Assembly (NCBI GenBank): GCA_000507305.1
Contig: DF241035.1
Coordinates: forward strand, 1 to 64,000
Reading direction: 5' to 3'
Source: Breviolum minutum Mf 1.05b.01
Lineage: Eukaryota > Sar > Dinophyceae > Suessiales > Symbiodiniaceae
Length of the DNA stretch: 64,000 nucleotides
Numbering within the stretch: the stretch's first letter is position 1; every line of letters begins with the position of its first letter. Positions 26,723 to 39,300 of this stretch are shown one piece after another. The notes under the pieces are model-generated. The model was not told the origin of the DNA, did no database searches, and saw only the letters and a list, made by a program, of their open reading frames with translations. The translations under genes were made by a program, and so were the position numbers.

Positions 26723-29112
26723 CCTTGAAAAAGCGGACTTGGACTTGTGTCTCTTTGGATGTATGCAGCTCTTGCGATGCAAGGGCCACTCTCATGTGCC
26801 AACTGCCCAGCCTTGACATAGACTCCAATGCCTTTACCTTCACGAATCTCAAGGCCTGCAAGCAGAATAGCAACATTGTCCGTCTAGAGACAAGTGAAAA
26901 AAAACACAGCGCACGCTGTTGAAGAGAGAGGGTTATCATAGATTATCGGACTATCACGAAGAATCGAATAGAAACGAAGACTGTCAAAGTATGTCAGAGT
27001 GCCATCTTCAAAACCCTTCACTTCTCTGTTTGTAGCAAAACCTGTCTGGCCTGTCTTGGGTGTATTCTTGCCCCGCGGGACCAGCAGGTCATAAACAATC
27101 TGTGCGCGCAAAGTGCAAGGCCAATATGACAGACACGGACACAATGTGAATCCATCGAAATCATCAAAACCGCATGGAATCCTCAAAGGCGTGTCGGCCT
27201 CGTTGTAGATTTCCAAGAAGGAGCAGCAAATCAGAAATTTGTGTGTATCCTCACGAGCACGGGAATCGCACTGGTCACGGTGTCTCTTCCGCCACGGACT
27301 GCAATGCTACCCTTTCAAAACAGCAAAGTACACTGAGATTGCGTCTGAAGACAGGCTTCCAACACGCTGAAAGAGATTGTCAGAGATACGGGGTATCCTG
27401 AATTTTCCAGCCCGAGAAGTGAACTTGCAATGCAAATGTAGAAGCAAGTCCATTTCGCTTGGCTGTGATTGAGAGCACGACAATCCACGATCGTCAGACT
27501 TGCGGTCTGCCATCCTCAGTGTTCAAGAGGCATCTACCCTTGAAGACTCTGTGCAGTTGCTTTTTTTCACTTGCTGTGTGTATGTGGAGCTCTCCGGCCC
27601 TTGATCTGGAACTGTTGGCAGTCTTTTAAAGTCTGATTTTATGATGATTTCATTCAATCTTCTACCTGTTTATCTTGAGCCGTTTCTTATGGTTTCTTAT
27701 GGTTCGTCTCGGGCCGGTGCATCGTGTGCGTCTTCCCAGACCCTGTCTGACCTGAGTGTCAACATCAACCAGCAAATCAGGCAAATCAATCCACATCTGA
27801 CAGTGAGTCCAGTCATGATGGGTAGCAAACCGTACGCAAATATCGTAGCATTGTAGCCTTCAAAGGCTTTGTCCTGGCAGAATTGAAGAGCAAGAAGTCA
27901 AGAAGTTGTCCAAATCTAAGTCCCTCGGCAAATATGGCTCTCAAACTATGATTTTACAAGCAAAAACAGGCCACTGTCCAGTAGCGGCATGCCAAGCCTA
28001 GTTTGAAAAACGTCACGCAATAGAAGGCACTGGAGTGTTTCTCATCTGCACAACACAATATGGGTTTAGATTTAGCAGCTAAAGGATATGTCTTTTAGTA
28101 ATTGAACAAAGTCCAAGGGGGAGACGCATCAAACACCTGCGGCTGAGTCGAGTCCACGCCAAAGACCTGTGATAAGCATACTCAAGAATTGCCGGTGCGA
28201 GACTTTAAGTGAGATCAATCCGAAAGAGTTGAAAACCAACAAACGAGCATTAAATATTACAAACGTAAATCAAAGGCCGAATATGATGTTTCCGTTTTTT
28301 TTTGGGAAAACTTCAAAACTTGGGCCCACGTCCAAACATCTAAACAAACACTGAGACCATGGCATGATCGAAGGCAAAAGAATGTGGCTGCTGATTGTCT
28401 GGGACCAACGTCACCGAATTGTCTGTGACCTTCCGATGCCACACAACGTGCGTCACGAATCACTTCAACAGCTTCCAACACACAGATCTTCATATCTTCA
28501 TCTTTCATGATATCTTCTTTGAATTTCACAAAAATCCTCACCTCCAAGAGTTTCACAGTTTCACATCTCGCCTCGACACATTCGGTGCCACCTTCGCGGA
28601 TCTCCTTCTCGCTCAAAGGTCGCACTCGAACTGCAACCTGTCGGAAGGTTGGCACATAGTAGACTCGTAGACACTTGACACACGCAACGATACAAAGAAG
28701 CATATTCTTATCATATCTTTATCACGAAAATCGAAGGTTTTTGTAAACATTTACACCCAAATCAAGACTAAACATATTCCAAAACATGAAATGAATTTTG
28801 TGGTCTTATTTCTACGCTTGACTGATACAGTCCATCTTGACATTGCAAAGCTCGTTTCTCCCTTTCTGTTTGGTCCCCAAAATCACACATCAAAGCAACA
28901 CCAAAAAGATCAAGAAACAGAGCTGAAAACAGACACTGTTTCTATAGGAATAGCTGATTGTCGGGTTTGACTCTTTGCTCCTGGCAATAGATTTGTCTCA
29001 AACTATTTAGCAACTATATAATGATTACTAATGACTCTTTACTCTTGGTGTTCTTTGCATTTTTAGTCCAAGGAGCCTTCACTGTGGTTGTGCCCTCGAC
29101 TACTTCGTCCAT
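12939..29112 (-). CDS. Kinesin, N-terminal motor with long coiled-coil tail
   Basis: This is a microtubule motor gene of about 16 kb with more than 30 short exons. The start at 29,112 gives MDEVVEGTTTVK, which splices (GC donor at 29,076) to VAVRVRPLSEKE, the normal first strand of the motor. The motor ends near 24,720. The tail is mostly heptad-like. Readable tail exons include 24.5 kb (QTDPQTEVIK), 23.7 kb (HEEERKRLEQE), 18.95-19.04 kb (MVDIRRVISVNSFDALRVAA), 18.75 kb (EAQLDYKQLQNADRQAK), 18.2 kb (PPKVSASDILGGKNTVARA), 15.9-16.07 kb (SEQALADADAERLRLG), 15.6-15.7 kb (DSLEEKLAQAIQEVSEERE), 15.45-15.57 kb (KVKDADDKIEEMKAVNEA), 14.75 kb and 14.6 kb. The last exon ends VYPEDFEDE with its stop at 12,939-12,941. 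The cargo and the kinesin subfamily cannot be assigned. Exon limits in the tail are approximate and some tail exons are surely missed. Confidence 0.88.
14157..14219 (-). other. Kinesin tail exon absent from copy 1
   Basis: The minus strand reads QDLGEARRKLAEAEKAK, a charged heptad-like coiled coil with an AG acceptor immediately upstream. It lies in the stretch present only in duplication copy 2. A second possible exon (AVQRAEQ) lies near 13,945. These identify the copy-2 stretch as ancestral tail sequence and not a later insertion. Confidence 0.6.
18640..18690. repeat. TA-rich microsatellite
   Basis: An imperfect TATATG/ATATAT run inside a kinesin intron. Similar short TA runs occur at 2,030-2,120, 13,520-13,600, 32,720-32,760 and 46,335-46,410. 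Confidence 0.7.
24721..29112 (-). other. Kinesin motor-domain exons
   Basis: Exons placed by phase and motif: 29,077-29,112; 28,542-28,637; 28,358-28,429; 28,126-28,166; 27,979-27,997 (19 bases); 27,831-27,873; one from 27,751; one from 27,397; one ending 27,199; 27,051-27,099; 26,812-26,855; 26,445-26,502; 26,213-26,301; 25,988-26,035; 25,883-25,924; 25,647-25,690; 25,355-25,412; 25,109-25,153; 24,981-25,019; 24,824-24,885; one from 24,727. They spell the P-loop AYGQTGSGKTHTM (cut by an intron), switch I MNATSSRSH, switch II LVDLAGSER, GANINKSL, IPYRNSKLTRIL and LSTLNYAKRAK. All nucleotide-binding residues are present, so the motor looks active. The exon between TM and GIPRISDNLF is not resolved. 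Confidence 0.9.
26641..26716. repeat. (AG)n microsatellite with one N
   Basis: Two AG runs flank an unknown base at 26,685, with a short repeated unit (AGCGACGCCTTGAA / AGCGAGCCCTTGAA) after each. It lies in a kinesin intron between motor exons. The N and the near-duplicate flanks suggest an unresolved or joined assembly at this point. Confidence 0.9.
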
Positions 29113-30319
29113 GGCGCTTGTAGAATTCAGAAGGAGCTGAGGAGTAGCAATGGCAAATGGCAAAGCCGGCCTATGATCAACCAAACCTCCTTGGGTCGTG
29201 TCTTTGTCCAATGCTGGAAAGTGCGCCTATGATGCTCTTTTCTCACTCTGAATGTCTCCAAATGAAAATGGTTTGATGTTTTCGATTTCAATTTGAACTT
29301 GCACCTGTTTGAAGAATACCTTCGGCAGCAGAGACAGAATACATGCATATTTAGCAACCTCAATTGAGAAACTGATACAGCCTCTTTTTGCTAGAAAACT
29401 ATTCAATTTCAAGATTTCTTGGACAGACATCATATGAATATGTAACACCAGTGTTTCATTCTTCATACGGGTTACCATAGTCGTATTCTTCATCCTGACA
29501 ATCAACTTTCAAGAAGCTTCAAACTCCAAGTCTTTCGAAATCATGCAGCGCATCATGGCATCGTATCGCGGTCGAATTATCACAACAGCTTCGCCGCTGC
29601 GGAGAGAAGTCAGTCGGGTCCTTGCAGAGCCTTCTGACAAAAATCTGCACAGCTGAGGTTTCTCTGGTCCCATTTGCCCAAATTCCTTTGTCGAGCCTTA
29701 TTGTTATCATTTATGACTTTTCAGTGACTTATCACCTCGGTCACTGTTGCTATATCTTCCCTTGAACCTGTCAAGTTGAGCTATTGTCGTTCGGGCCTTC
29801 TTACAACAAAAACAAAAGAATCCAATCTCTACTAGACTTAAACAGCAAAAACGATACGCCAAGAACAAGACGTGGCAAAGAATGCAATCTGAAGGCATAT
29901 GCGGCATCGTTTCCATGTTTTCCCTTTTTGCCTCTTTTGCATTCTTTTGCCTCCATTCAACCCTCTGCTGCATCACGAACTATGGAGGCGTTGTGCCTGC
30001 ACTGGAGATTCAAACTCGACATGACTCTCGAAACTCTCTTTGGATGTGTAAGCTAGTTATCAAAAAAAGCTAGCTTAGAAGAATCTTTCGACAAGGAGAC
30101 AACGAAAAAACGCATAGAACGTTGTACATGTTGCATGCCTGTTCAATTTGTCACTCTCACGCCTCATTCAACTGTGGCAAACTCTTCGTCCCAACCTTGA
30201 GGGTGAACTGGAGGTTTGGTCGTTCGAAATTCCGCTTCAAAGTCTAGTCCTTTTGCATTGTACTGGTCGTGATGAAAACCAGTCGCAAGTCCTCATCGAG
30301 AGTCATCTATCGTTGTCAG
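29113..30319. other. Spacer between PKG stop and kinesin start
   Basis: About 1.2 kb separating two minus-strand genes. A stop-free minus stretch at 29,520-29,700 (EKPQLCRFLSEGSARTRL) could be a 5' exon but has no family match. Nothing else is supported. Confidence 0.5.
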
Positions 30320-33300
30320 TCATGATCGATCCTCATCATCCCATTCATCCTCCTCCTCCTCATCGATCCTCCTCCTCATCATCATCATCATCATCATCTT
30401 CTCAAGCCATGGGCCAAATATGGTACAATCAGTACCAACATTATGACTACGCCCAAAAACAGCTGCATTGCAAATCTCAGGATCCCTAGCCATTGTCTGG
30501 ATCTTTGTACGGTCGCGGCTCTGCAATGTCCTGCATTCAGCCGAGGGATGGATCGATGGATGGAGTCCGATGGAATCCGATGGAAACATGTTTTTCCATT
30601 TCTTCTTTCGACTTTCAACTGCGAGCACGTTTTCCTTCGGATCTGCAAAGAAGTTCGACAAATCCTCGCACCAAGTGACCACAAGTGACTTTTCATCGGA
30701 AGCAATGAACTCGTTGTGAACGTCGGTCTACACATGAAGCATCATGAAGCAACTCGTAGCAACTTTCTGGGCGCCTTTTCATCTGCAACTTCCGGAGTGT
30801 AGGGAGGTTCCAACTTGTTGCTCTGCGAAAGTTGGCAGAGCTCAGTATCAATGACTCTCCAAGATATTCAACACTGCAGTGTTTAGAGTTTAGAGTGTCC
30901 ATTGAATTTTTGGAGAAAGTGATGTGAAAACTTGCATTTTGTCCCAACCTTCATGGCGTTCCAGTCAAAGGCCTCAAAAAAGTCGTGCTCCTTGGCAAAA
31001 TTGGCAAAAGAGAAAGAAGGTAAACATGAGCCCTTCTCACATGAAAAGACTTCGAGTCTTCGAGTCGTTAGAACTATGACTATGAGAGTCTCGAGTTCGA
31101 TGATGTTACAACATTGCGCAGCTTCTCCTTGAGGTTCTTCATTCCACCTTGCCTCGCTGGCAAACGTTCTCCTGGCTGCTGCCTGACAAAGTCACCACTG
31201 TGCGGGGATGACATGTTGTCACATGGTCTTTCCATGTCTTAGCTACTAGCACATCACGAATGCCAAGAAAAGTCAAGCACTTTGCAGAGAACTGAAGCCT
31301 GAGCAAGCCTTTAATGAACAGCTCCGGAGATCCTTCCACGGATGAAAAAACACATCTGATCAAATACAATTCACAATGGCATGGGCAAAAAGCAGCAGCC
31401 TGCGCATGATCCAGGAAAGTCGTTCTTGTCGATACCTCTCATTACCTGCACCAGGAGCTTGGATTCAATTGCAATTTCGTGTTCTCCTAACAAGACCAAT
31501 GATGCCACACTAAATTCGCAATCTTGCAAATCTAGCTATGCCTTTGCATAGATCTGCATGGGATGCGGAGCTATGAAAGGAGTCTTGCTACACCTGTCAA
31601 CTGTTGACCAGCAACTCACGACACGAGCCTACGCTACACGGAATGCTCTACGAAAAATCTCAACCTTCAAAATGTTCTGTCCAAGGCGCAGAAGCTCGTA
31701 GATGAAAATGCCAAGAGTCCACCAATCCTTTCAAAAAGCCAAAAGAACAACGCAAATTCTTAAGCTAAGTTTGCAAAGACATGTTTCAAGAGACAACCAA
31801 AACCAAAATATCCGTAGAAAACCCCCCATGTCTCGAAACATTCCAGTTCGTTTGACCATGCAGCTAAAGCTGCACGTCTCAACGGCACTCTGCAACCAAG
31901 CATCAACTGCCAACGTCTGTCCAGAGAGCCTGGGAGTTTCCAGATAGCTTTCAAAAATGGCTCGACAGAGCATGATGCATTCGAACATAGGATTTGCTTA
32001 AAGGTTGCTAAAGGCGAGGAGAGTCAGGATAGTGATAGGCGCAATAGGACAAAAACAGAGAGAGAGAGAGAGGTAGAGAGCTGATGCAGATCTAATTGTC
32101 TTTCAATTCCTGAAAACCTGATTGCTTAGAGGTTACGATGTGACAAACTTCTATTTCAGAGCCACTCGTCTTTCAGAACTACTGCTCCAACCGTGCATGA
32201 TTGGCACAAACGTCAAAAGGAATGCTGAAGGTACAACTCAGGATCAAGTCAGGTATAAGCAACTAGCTCTAGAAAGCTACACAGCTTGGCTCCACAACTA
32301 GCTACATTGAAATGTCGCATCATTTTTTCATCACTGGATCGAGGACGATACGAAATGACTTCTGGCGCAAAGTACTCCGGAGTGCCACACCTGCGCAGCA
32401 TTTGTTGGAATCGCAGAAAACAACAATCTCACTAGCAGAACTGAGAAGCACACGTGGTGTAAGTCTTTCCGATAATCAGTTTGGCCAAGCCCAAATCAGA
32501 GACCTTCATGTGCCTTGCACGACACTTTACTCCAACATTGGCTCACTGGCTATAGAAATGGTCACAGATTTGTCACCTGAGCTTCCGACCCGTGCTCATC
32601 CAGCACCACATTCTCTGGCTTCAAGTCCTTTCATCGAAAAATTACACTTGTTTCATCTTAGAATCTTGTTTCGTGGAGGAACTCATGTTTGTATCTAGAA
32701 AAAACATATATAAAGGTATGTGTACATATATATATATATATACATACATACATTTATACTGTGTAGTATCTTTTGAATTCGATATTTGCTCTGTTCATTT
32801 GTCGCTCTTATATCAACTCTTCGACACCGTATGGCTCCCGATACACGATACGGCGCTCGTGCATGTGCTCCAAGGCCTTGAAAATGTCGGTCTGAAATCG
32901 ATTGTCCCGTAGAAACTGCAAAAGGATATTTCAGACACGTCCTGTGCTAAGGCGGCTAAGGATAAAGCCAATGCAGCTCCGGCCTTGAAGGTCACAGCAA
33001 TGCTGCAATGCTTTGATACCCCAAAATGCACTAAAGCTGGACATGAGTTCGCAACTGCATAGTAGCGACTGTGCGGTAGGGAGCCCCAAAAGCCTTTCCT
33101 TTCACATCAAATCTGATCTGAAACTCTACGAAGCTTTCCATCTACAAACGCATCATTGTCTCAAAACAAACGGCCATCTCTTTGCACCTGGAGTAGACCG
33201 ACAAAAGCTCTCCTCCTGTGTGCAGGCGTGTGCAGAATTTTAGAACCCCCCAATCTACAAAAAAAAGATGCGCTCTAGTAATCGTAATAATCACTTGAAA

Positions 33301-36300
33301 ACAAGCAATTCTTGCTAGACGAGTGCTAGTGTGTAGTCCCGAGTCCCTCGTCCCACGATCCTAGACATGGCTCCAAGAGGAAATGCAGATATTGATCGCC
33401 TCGGCTTCACCAAATGGCCACCTTTTGTGACTTTTTGGACCGAGCAAAACAGCGAACGAAACTCGGTTTGGCGCTGTTGAAGCATTCCACAAGTTTCACA
33501 ATGAAGGGAGAGTAGGTCATGATCAGCACCTACCATATTGAAACGAAGAATGTGTCCAGTGCAACAAGTGTTTCCCTAAGCAGCATTGAACGTATTGAAA
33601 CAAAGACTGATGAAATCTGAAAAGCTGTGAAAACTTTGACTGAAGCCTCACAATTTCGATTTGTCTAGGGATTGGGCCTTTTTCTCGCTCATGACAGTGT
33701 CCTGGACAGCTGACTGGGATTTGCCCGTTACGTCGTGACAAAAACTTCTCTGCATTTCGTTTATCCTCCATGGCGTAGTGCATAATCAAGCCTGCTGAAG
33801 CTGGTGAAAAAAGAAGCCCCAAATCAACAGCTGCCAAGAAAATGTAATAAGCGTTGAATTCCCAATATCAAAGGGATTCTTACGATCCCTGCAAACCGAG
33901 ATGTGTGAGTAACAGCTGTGCCTTTATCAATGCTCTTCAAGGCATAGGTGGTACCACTGACCTTGACAGCAAAGAAGATTTCTGAATGCTGTGAAGCCGA
34001 AAGGCCAAGGCCAGCGCCATATGTTGCCACAGCTCAACTTTGGAGAAACCTCCGACACCAAGTAGACCAACAAAGGAAAGATCCTTAGAGCAGTGGAGCA
34101 TCGACTCGAATTCTGAAAAAATACGAGACAAATTGATTCACTACACAAGTTGGCGCGGGACCCGAGCCCCACACCTGTTGAAAAACCTATTGGGGATGCG
34201 AGATGCCGATTCAAAAGACAACTGTGACAATTCCATCATCGGCTCGCCGTCCAGCCATCTATTCATAGCAAGTAAGTAAACATCAAATCCTTCCAGATAA
34301 ATATTTGAAAAGAGAAGGCATGGTCATTTGGTGCAAACGAAACAGAGCAAATCCAATCAAATCTATGTCAATTGAGTAAAGCAATGATCAATTGAAAACA
34401 ATTGAAATATAGCTCGATGTTCATAGAGAGGTATCGTTGGCATGTACTGGGCATTAGTAGAATTTCTTTTGGCTACTTCCCACTCCGCAGGAGATGTCCA
34501 ACCTTTTCTCGATCTGGTGCGAGAGCATGACCATCAGACCTTGCAGAAAAGTAAGAGGAAGTTGGAAAAGATCTGAGTGATCTGAGTGATCCGACCTCTT
34601 CTCCTCTGGAGCCAGTGGATCTTTTTTCAAAGCTTTCTGGCTGGCAATAACTTCCTCGCACCACATCCAAAGTTTTTCGTATCTGGCTTCATGCTGATTT
34701 CTGCAGTCTACAATGCCTAAGCCCAGACTCACAGATAGCTAAGATTGTAGAAAATTAGACCAAGCATTCAACATTCAAAAGGATTGATGTCACACAGTCA
34801 CGCAAAGAATGTCCCGCCTTCAATGGACCCAGAAGCTTCTGGAACGAATCACGGTCCAAAACCAAGCAACGCACCGTGGATGATCTTACCTCCCACACTC
34901 CAAAACAGCCGACTCGAAAAATGAGCATGCAACTCACTGGAATGTCTTTGATTACATGATAGCGCTAGTAGCGCTAGCACGAATCAACGAATCAGTTTCC
35001 TGTGCTTCAAAGGACCCACCTGGACAGTCGCAGCCCGGCGCTCGTCTTCTATCCTCAGGTGGCTTGTGACTGAGCTGCATAGTTTCGAACGACGTTAAAT
35101 GTTCGTTCGATTTGAACTGAGTCTTGGTCAATGCAAATTCTCCAAAGTACTGGGTGGTCTTGCGGCTTACGCTTGCCTAAAGGAAACACAAGATACTCAA
35201 GCTATCCAGAAGACGCTGCCCTCACACAACCTTTCATATGTCTTGCAGGCGTGCCTCCAGTGTGGCCACCACCTGATCATCCTGCACTGTAAGATTCTCT
35301 CCAACTGTTTTTGACTGACTCATCTGTCGAGTCAAGTTCATCTCTGTAACAGGTCTTTTTCCACGCCTAACATAGACTTCCTGTGAATACGAAAGGCTAT
35401 TGAGCATGGCCTTCCTCCCATGTACCCTTGTCGCAGCTCCTTGATCACATCGACTGTTCCAGAGAACATGATGTAGAACGTGTTGCCTGTATCGCCCTGG
35501 GTGATGATCTTCTCTCCTGTTGCGAATCATTGCCATCGAATTCGCGAATCGTTTTGTCAAGCCCAGAAGACTCGGCCTTCGTTGAATAGCATCTCGATGA
35601 GTGCCTGCTTTGAATCAAGAAAAACTGGAACAATATCAAAATGTGTTATCACTTATCACACTACTTCTCAATATTTGTCAAGATTTGTAAACCGATAATC
35701 AACGCAATCAACGCGAGTTCTGGGAATACGGAATACATGACAGCGGTGCTCGCGCTAATTCATTCCTCTCTTCTTTCAGAAGAGCTGACCTCGACACGTG
35801 AGACGTGAGAGAAAAAGCAGGTGGAGAAGTATGGAAAAAAATTGACAGTGTTCAAAAAAAAAGGCCTTAGTGGTATAAGATGGTATAAGGATTATAAGGA
35901 CCAGACAGCAGCGGCACTGTGTCCAAGTATCCTAGCTTCGGAAAGCAGTTGCCCATCGCGAAATCAACTTCAAAGAGCCCACAATCTTCACACCATAAGA
36001 GAAAAATGAACCTTTCAAAAAGAGATTTAATCAAGAGATCAATTTACCGTACCCATTCCGTCCATGCCCATGCCTCGATACTCCTGGATCTTGGCTTCCG
36101 GGGCCTTGAACTCGAGAACTCACAAGTCCAATCACTGCATCTCTGCACAAGTGGATTGGTCAATTGGTCACCGAGTCTGAACAACGTTTGTGACGTCTCG
36201 AGATGTCTCGAGACCTTCGTAGGTCGATGGCATATGATGCTAGAAGATGCTAAAAGCGGATAAGAGTTCGGTGTTACGTTTTTTCCCGCCTTCAGCAGGA

Positions 36301-39300
36301 TATCTTTGAACTGCGCTCTGTCAATGACCTCGTGTAGCTAAAGGTTTTGACAATACACCAGCACAGAACAGAACAAACAGTTCAAAAAGAGTGCCAGACC
36401 CAGACCACAGCATTGATCAGTGCCTACAGCAGGCACTAAAGCAACACTACAATGCTTCTCAGAAAAGTATTTGCTTGCTATGACTTTCGACATTTGAAGG
36501 TCCCCTTGAGTGCAGCACTCTGACTGTGGCTGCCCTTGGGGAGCAGTATAGCCTGCCACAACAAGATTCAACTCTGAAAAAATTGTGTTTTCTTGAACTT
36601 TCAGACTTTGAGACATCTCTGCTTCAAATCAGGGCAAACAAATGTCGGGAGTCTGGGTAAAGGAATGTAGCAGAATCTAGCCTTGCAACTGAACTATGAA
36701 TGTGATTGAATCTGACTGAATGCGTATGTGTCTCGTGATGTCTTTGCAACTTCGCTTCGATGTTTATCCATCACTCCTATTGACATCAAAAATGAAGAGA
36801 ATGCATGCAGGGCTGACAGTGCAACCTCACCAAAGCTTTGACCTGCAAGGCAGCAAAAGAGCAATGCAAGAAACAAATAGAAACAAATACAAGAAATATG
36901 AATAGAATTGAAACCGTTTTGTCTGGGTTTTCTGTGTTTTCTCACCATTTTTGCTGCTCGCAATCGATGCAAAAAGCAGCTAAACAGCAGCTCAGTTCAC
37001 TGAAAACTGTGTTCAAACGAATACTCAAAAGCGATACCCCATCTCAGTTTAAATGTATCTGTTGAGGAGTTGCTCCAAGTACTCCTGTTCACCATACATC
37101 AGTGCAAACGAGAAAACAAGAGAATATTCATATTCTTTGAATGGCAACCAAACATGGCTGCAGTAACTTCAAGTTGTGAGAATTTCAAGACATGCTTCTC
37201 TTGAGAAATGGTTAGCTGTCACGCCCAAACCTATACTAGCATGGCAAGTGTCTGCGGCATAGTTGCGAAAGAAAATCTTATTTTGGCGATTCCACAAGTC
37301 TATTCAAAGGGCTCAAATGCTTTGTGCTCTCCCATCTCGCCCGAGTCCTGCTTGCCGCTGGAGGTCTTGGGTTCAGAGGCCCCTAAAGCATAAGCTTCGA
37401 TTTCCTCGAGGTTAGCCTTGCCAACTTCCACTTTTTTTGCCAAGGCTGAAGCTGTCCATGACGAATACCTGCAAAGCAGCAGAGCTGATGGAAGGACGAA
37501 TACCTTGCGGGACGCCTTTTTTTCAATTCTGGAAGGATTTTTTTTCCACTAGTGCAACTTCAACACATGTACATTTTTGTTTTTTCATGAAAAAAGGATT
37601 CTCAAGGGCCCAAGGTGGAAAAAGAACTGGCGAGGCTGAAAGAGGCTGGGCCCCTTTGTCCTGACTGCAGTCCTTTTCTTGATCTTGATTTCAATAGTCT
37701 AAGGAAGCTCTGCGTTGAAACAAGTTTTGTCATGTCTCCCAAAAATGAAGTGTCTCATTCCCGTTGTCTCATGGAGATGGCCTGCTCTCCAAGGCCTTCT
37801 TCATAAGACCCTCTTGGACCAATTTGCAAGCACCGATAAGGCCCCGCGCCAAGCAGTCCATACCACCAATGTGAGCTATGAACATGTCCTCCCAGGGCCA
37901 AGCTGCAAAAATGCAACGATCCGATCACCCGATGATGACTAAACGTCCCAAGATTTGCATTATGGGTATGGGAGCTTGTTGCTTCCTTGATTTTGTTTGC
38001 TTTTCATTGGCCAGGAGAAAGGGGCTTTGCCGTTCAAAGTGGCAAACTTGAGAGGTATGGGGAGGGGTTTCTCAGGCTTCCGAGGTCTCATGAACAGGTG
38101 CAGGGACATGAAAGAAGTCGTGAAAGAGTCGAGTTCCAAAGCAGACATCTGGAACACTTTACTGTCAGATACAGATGAGGGGGCATATGCGTTCGCAAAT
38201 CGCCCCTTTTTTTGGTTGCTTTCAAGGGTGGCTTAGCTCCAGGTCAGCTTGTCATGGCATGACCTTGTGACCTTGTTCGAATGCACTTGGGAAGGGTCCA
38301 CAAAATGCCACGGCTTGGCGCTTGAGTGCGTGCCCCAATCAACCCTCAAACAACCTGCGTCTGCCTACCCTGCAGATATCCAATTCCCTCATTTCTATTA
38401 TCAACTAAACTATTCCAGCTTGTCGCAACTCCCTCTTCCAGCTTCTTGCTACCATTTCTGGCTGTGTTTTTTTGCTGTTTTGAGCTGACTTTCAAGGCCA
38501 GTCATCAGGCTAAATCGGTGACTCCTCAATGTCGGTGCTCTCGCGGCGTAGCTTGCAGTCAAAGTTGTTGCCACCCGGTGCAATGCCGCCCTGCTCCACC
38601 ACAATCAGCATAGATAGCAAGCACTTCCTGCACCATGACCACCATGCAGAAGAATCTTGATCCAAAACTGAGAAAGTCTTGATTGAAAAAAACTGCTAAA
38701 AAATTATATAAAATATCCCGAAAATTGAAAGCTGATTGTTTGAAGATCTCCACGTCCTGGGGTCTGAAGGAAACTCATCAGTATCCCATCCAAGATAAGG
38801 CTGTCCAGCATTGCAATCAATGGATCCCAACATTCCGAGGGCAGAGGCCATGCGCAAATCATGCTCGTAATCATGACCTGAGACCCAATGCAAATGTTCA
38901 ATGATACTTAGATACAAAATCCGCAAAAAACGTCCACAAGATCCGAAAAAAATCCTACCATCTTTAGCTTTCTTGCTTCACCCTGCAGCTTGCCTGCTAA
39001 GGTCGTGTGATTCGGTTCAATGTTGACTTTGAACTCATTCTGCAACCCATGCCTTAGGCCAAGGTTGAAAAATGGCAGGCACGAACAGCACAAAGCACCA
39101 AAAACAAACCACTGAGTTTTCGTTATTTTGGAAAGCTTTTGAAACAAAGTTGCAGATCTACACAATGTAAACCAACTAATCAACAATGAATGCAGGGATC
39201 CCACTGTTCCATACCCTTCCGGGGCTCCCAACTGATACAAAAAGCCAATGACCGTTTGGGCGTCATAGTCATATTGATGTGCAGTTGGCTCACGAGCTTT

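Noticed and set aside
29520..29700. Extra kinesin exon upstream of 29,112
   Set aside because: The ATG at 29,112 followed by TVK|VAVRVRPL already gives a normal kinesin N-terminus; the upstream stretch has no matching motif.
36338..36616. ATG at 36,616 as the PKG start
   Set aside because: The frame it opens ([13 protein letters not shown]) is not that of the CNB cassette; the cassette frame needs exons at 36,818-36,842 and above.
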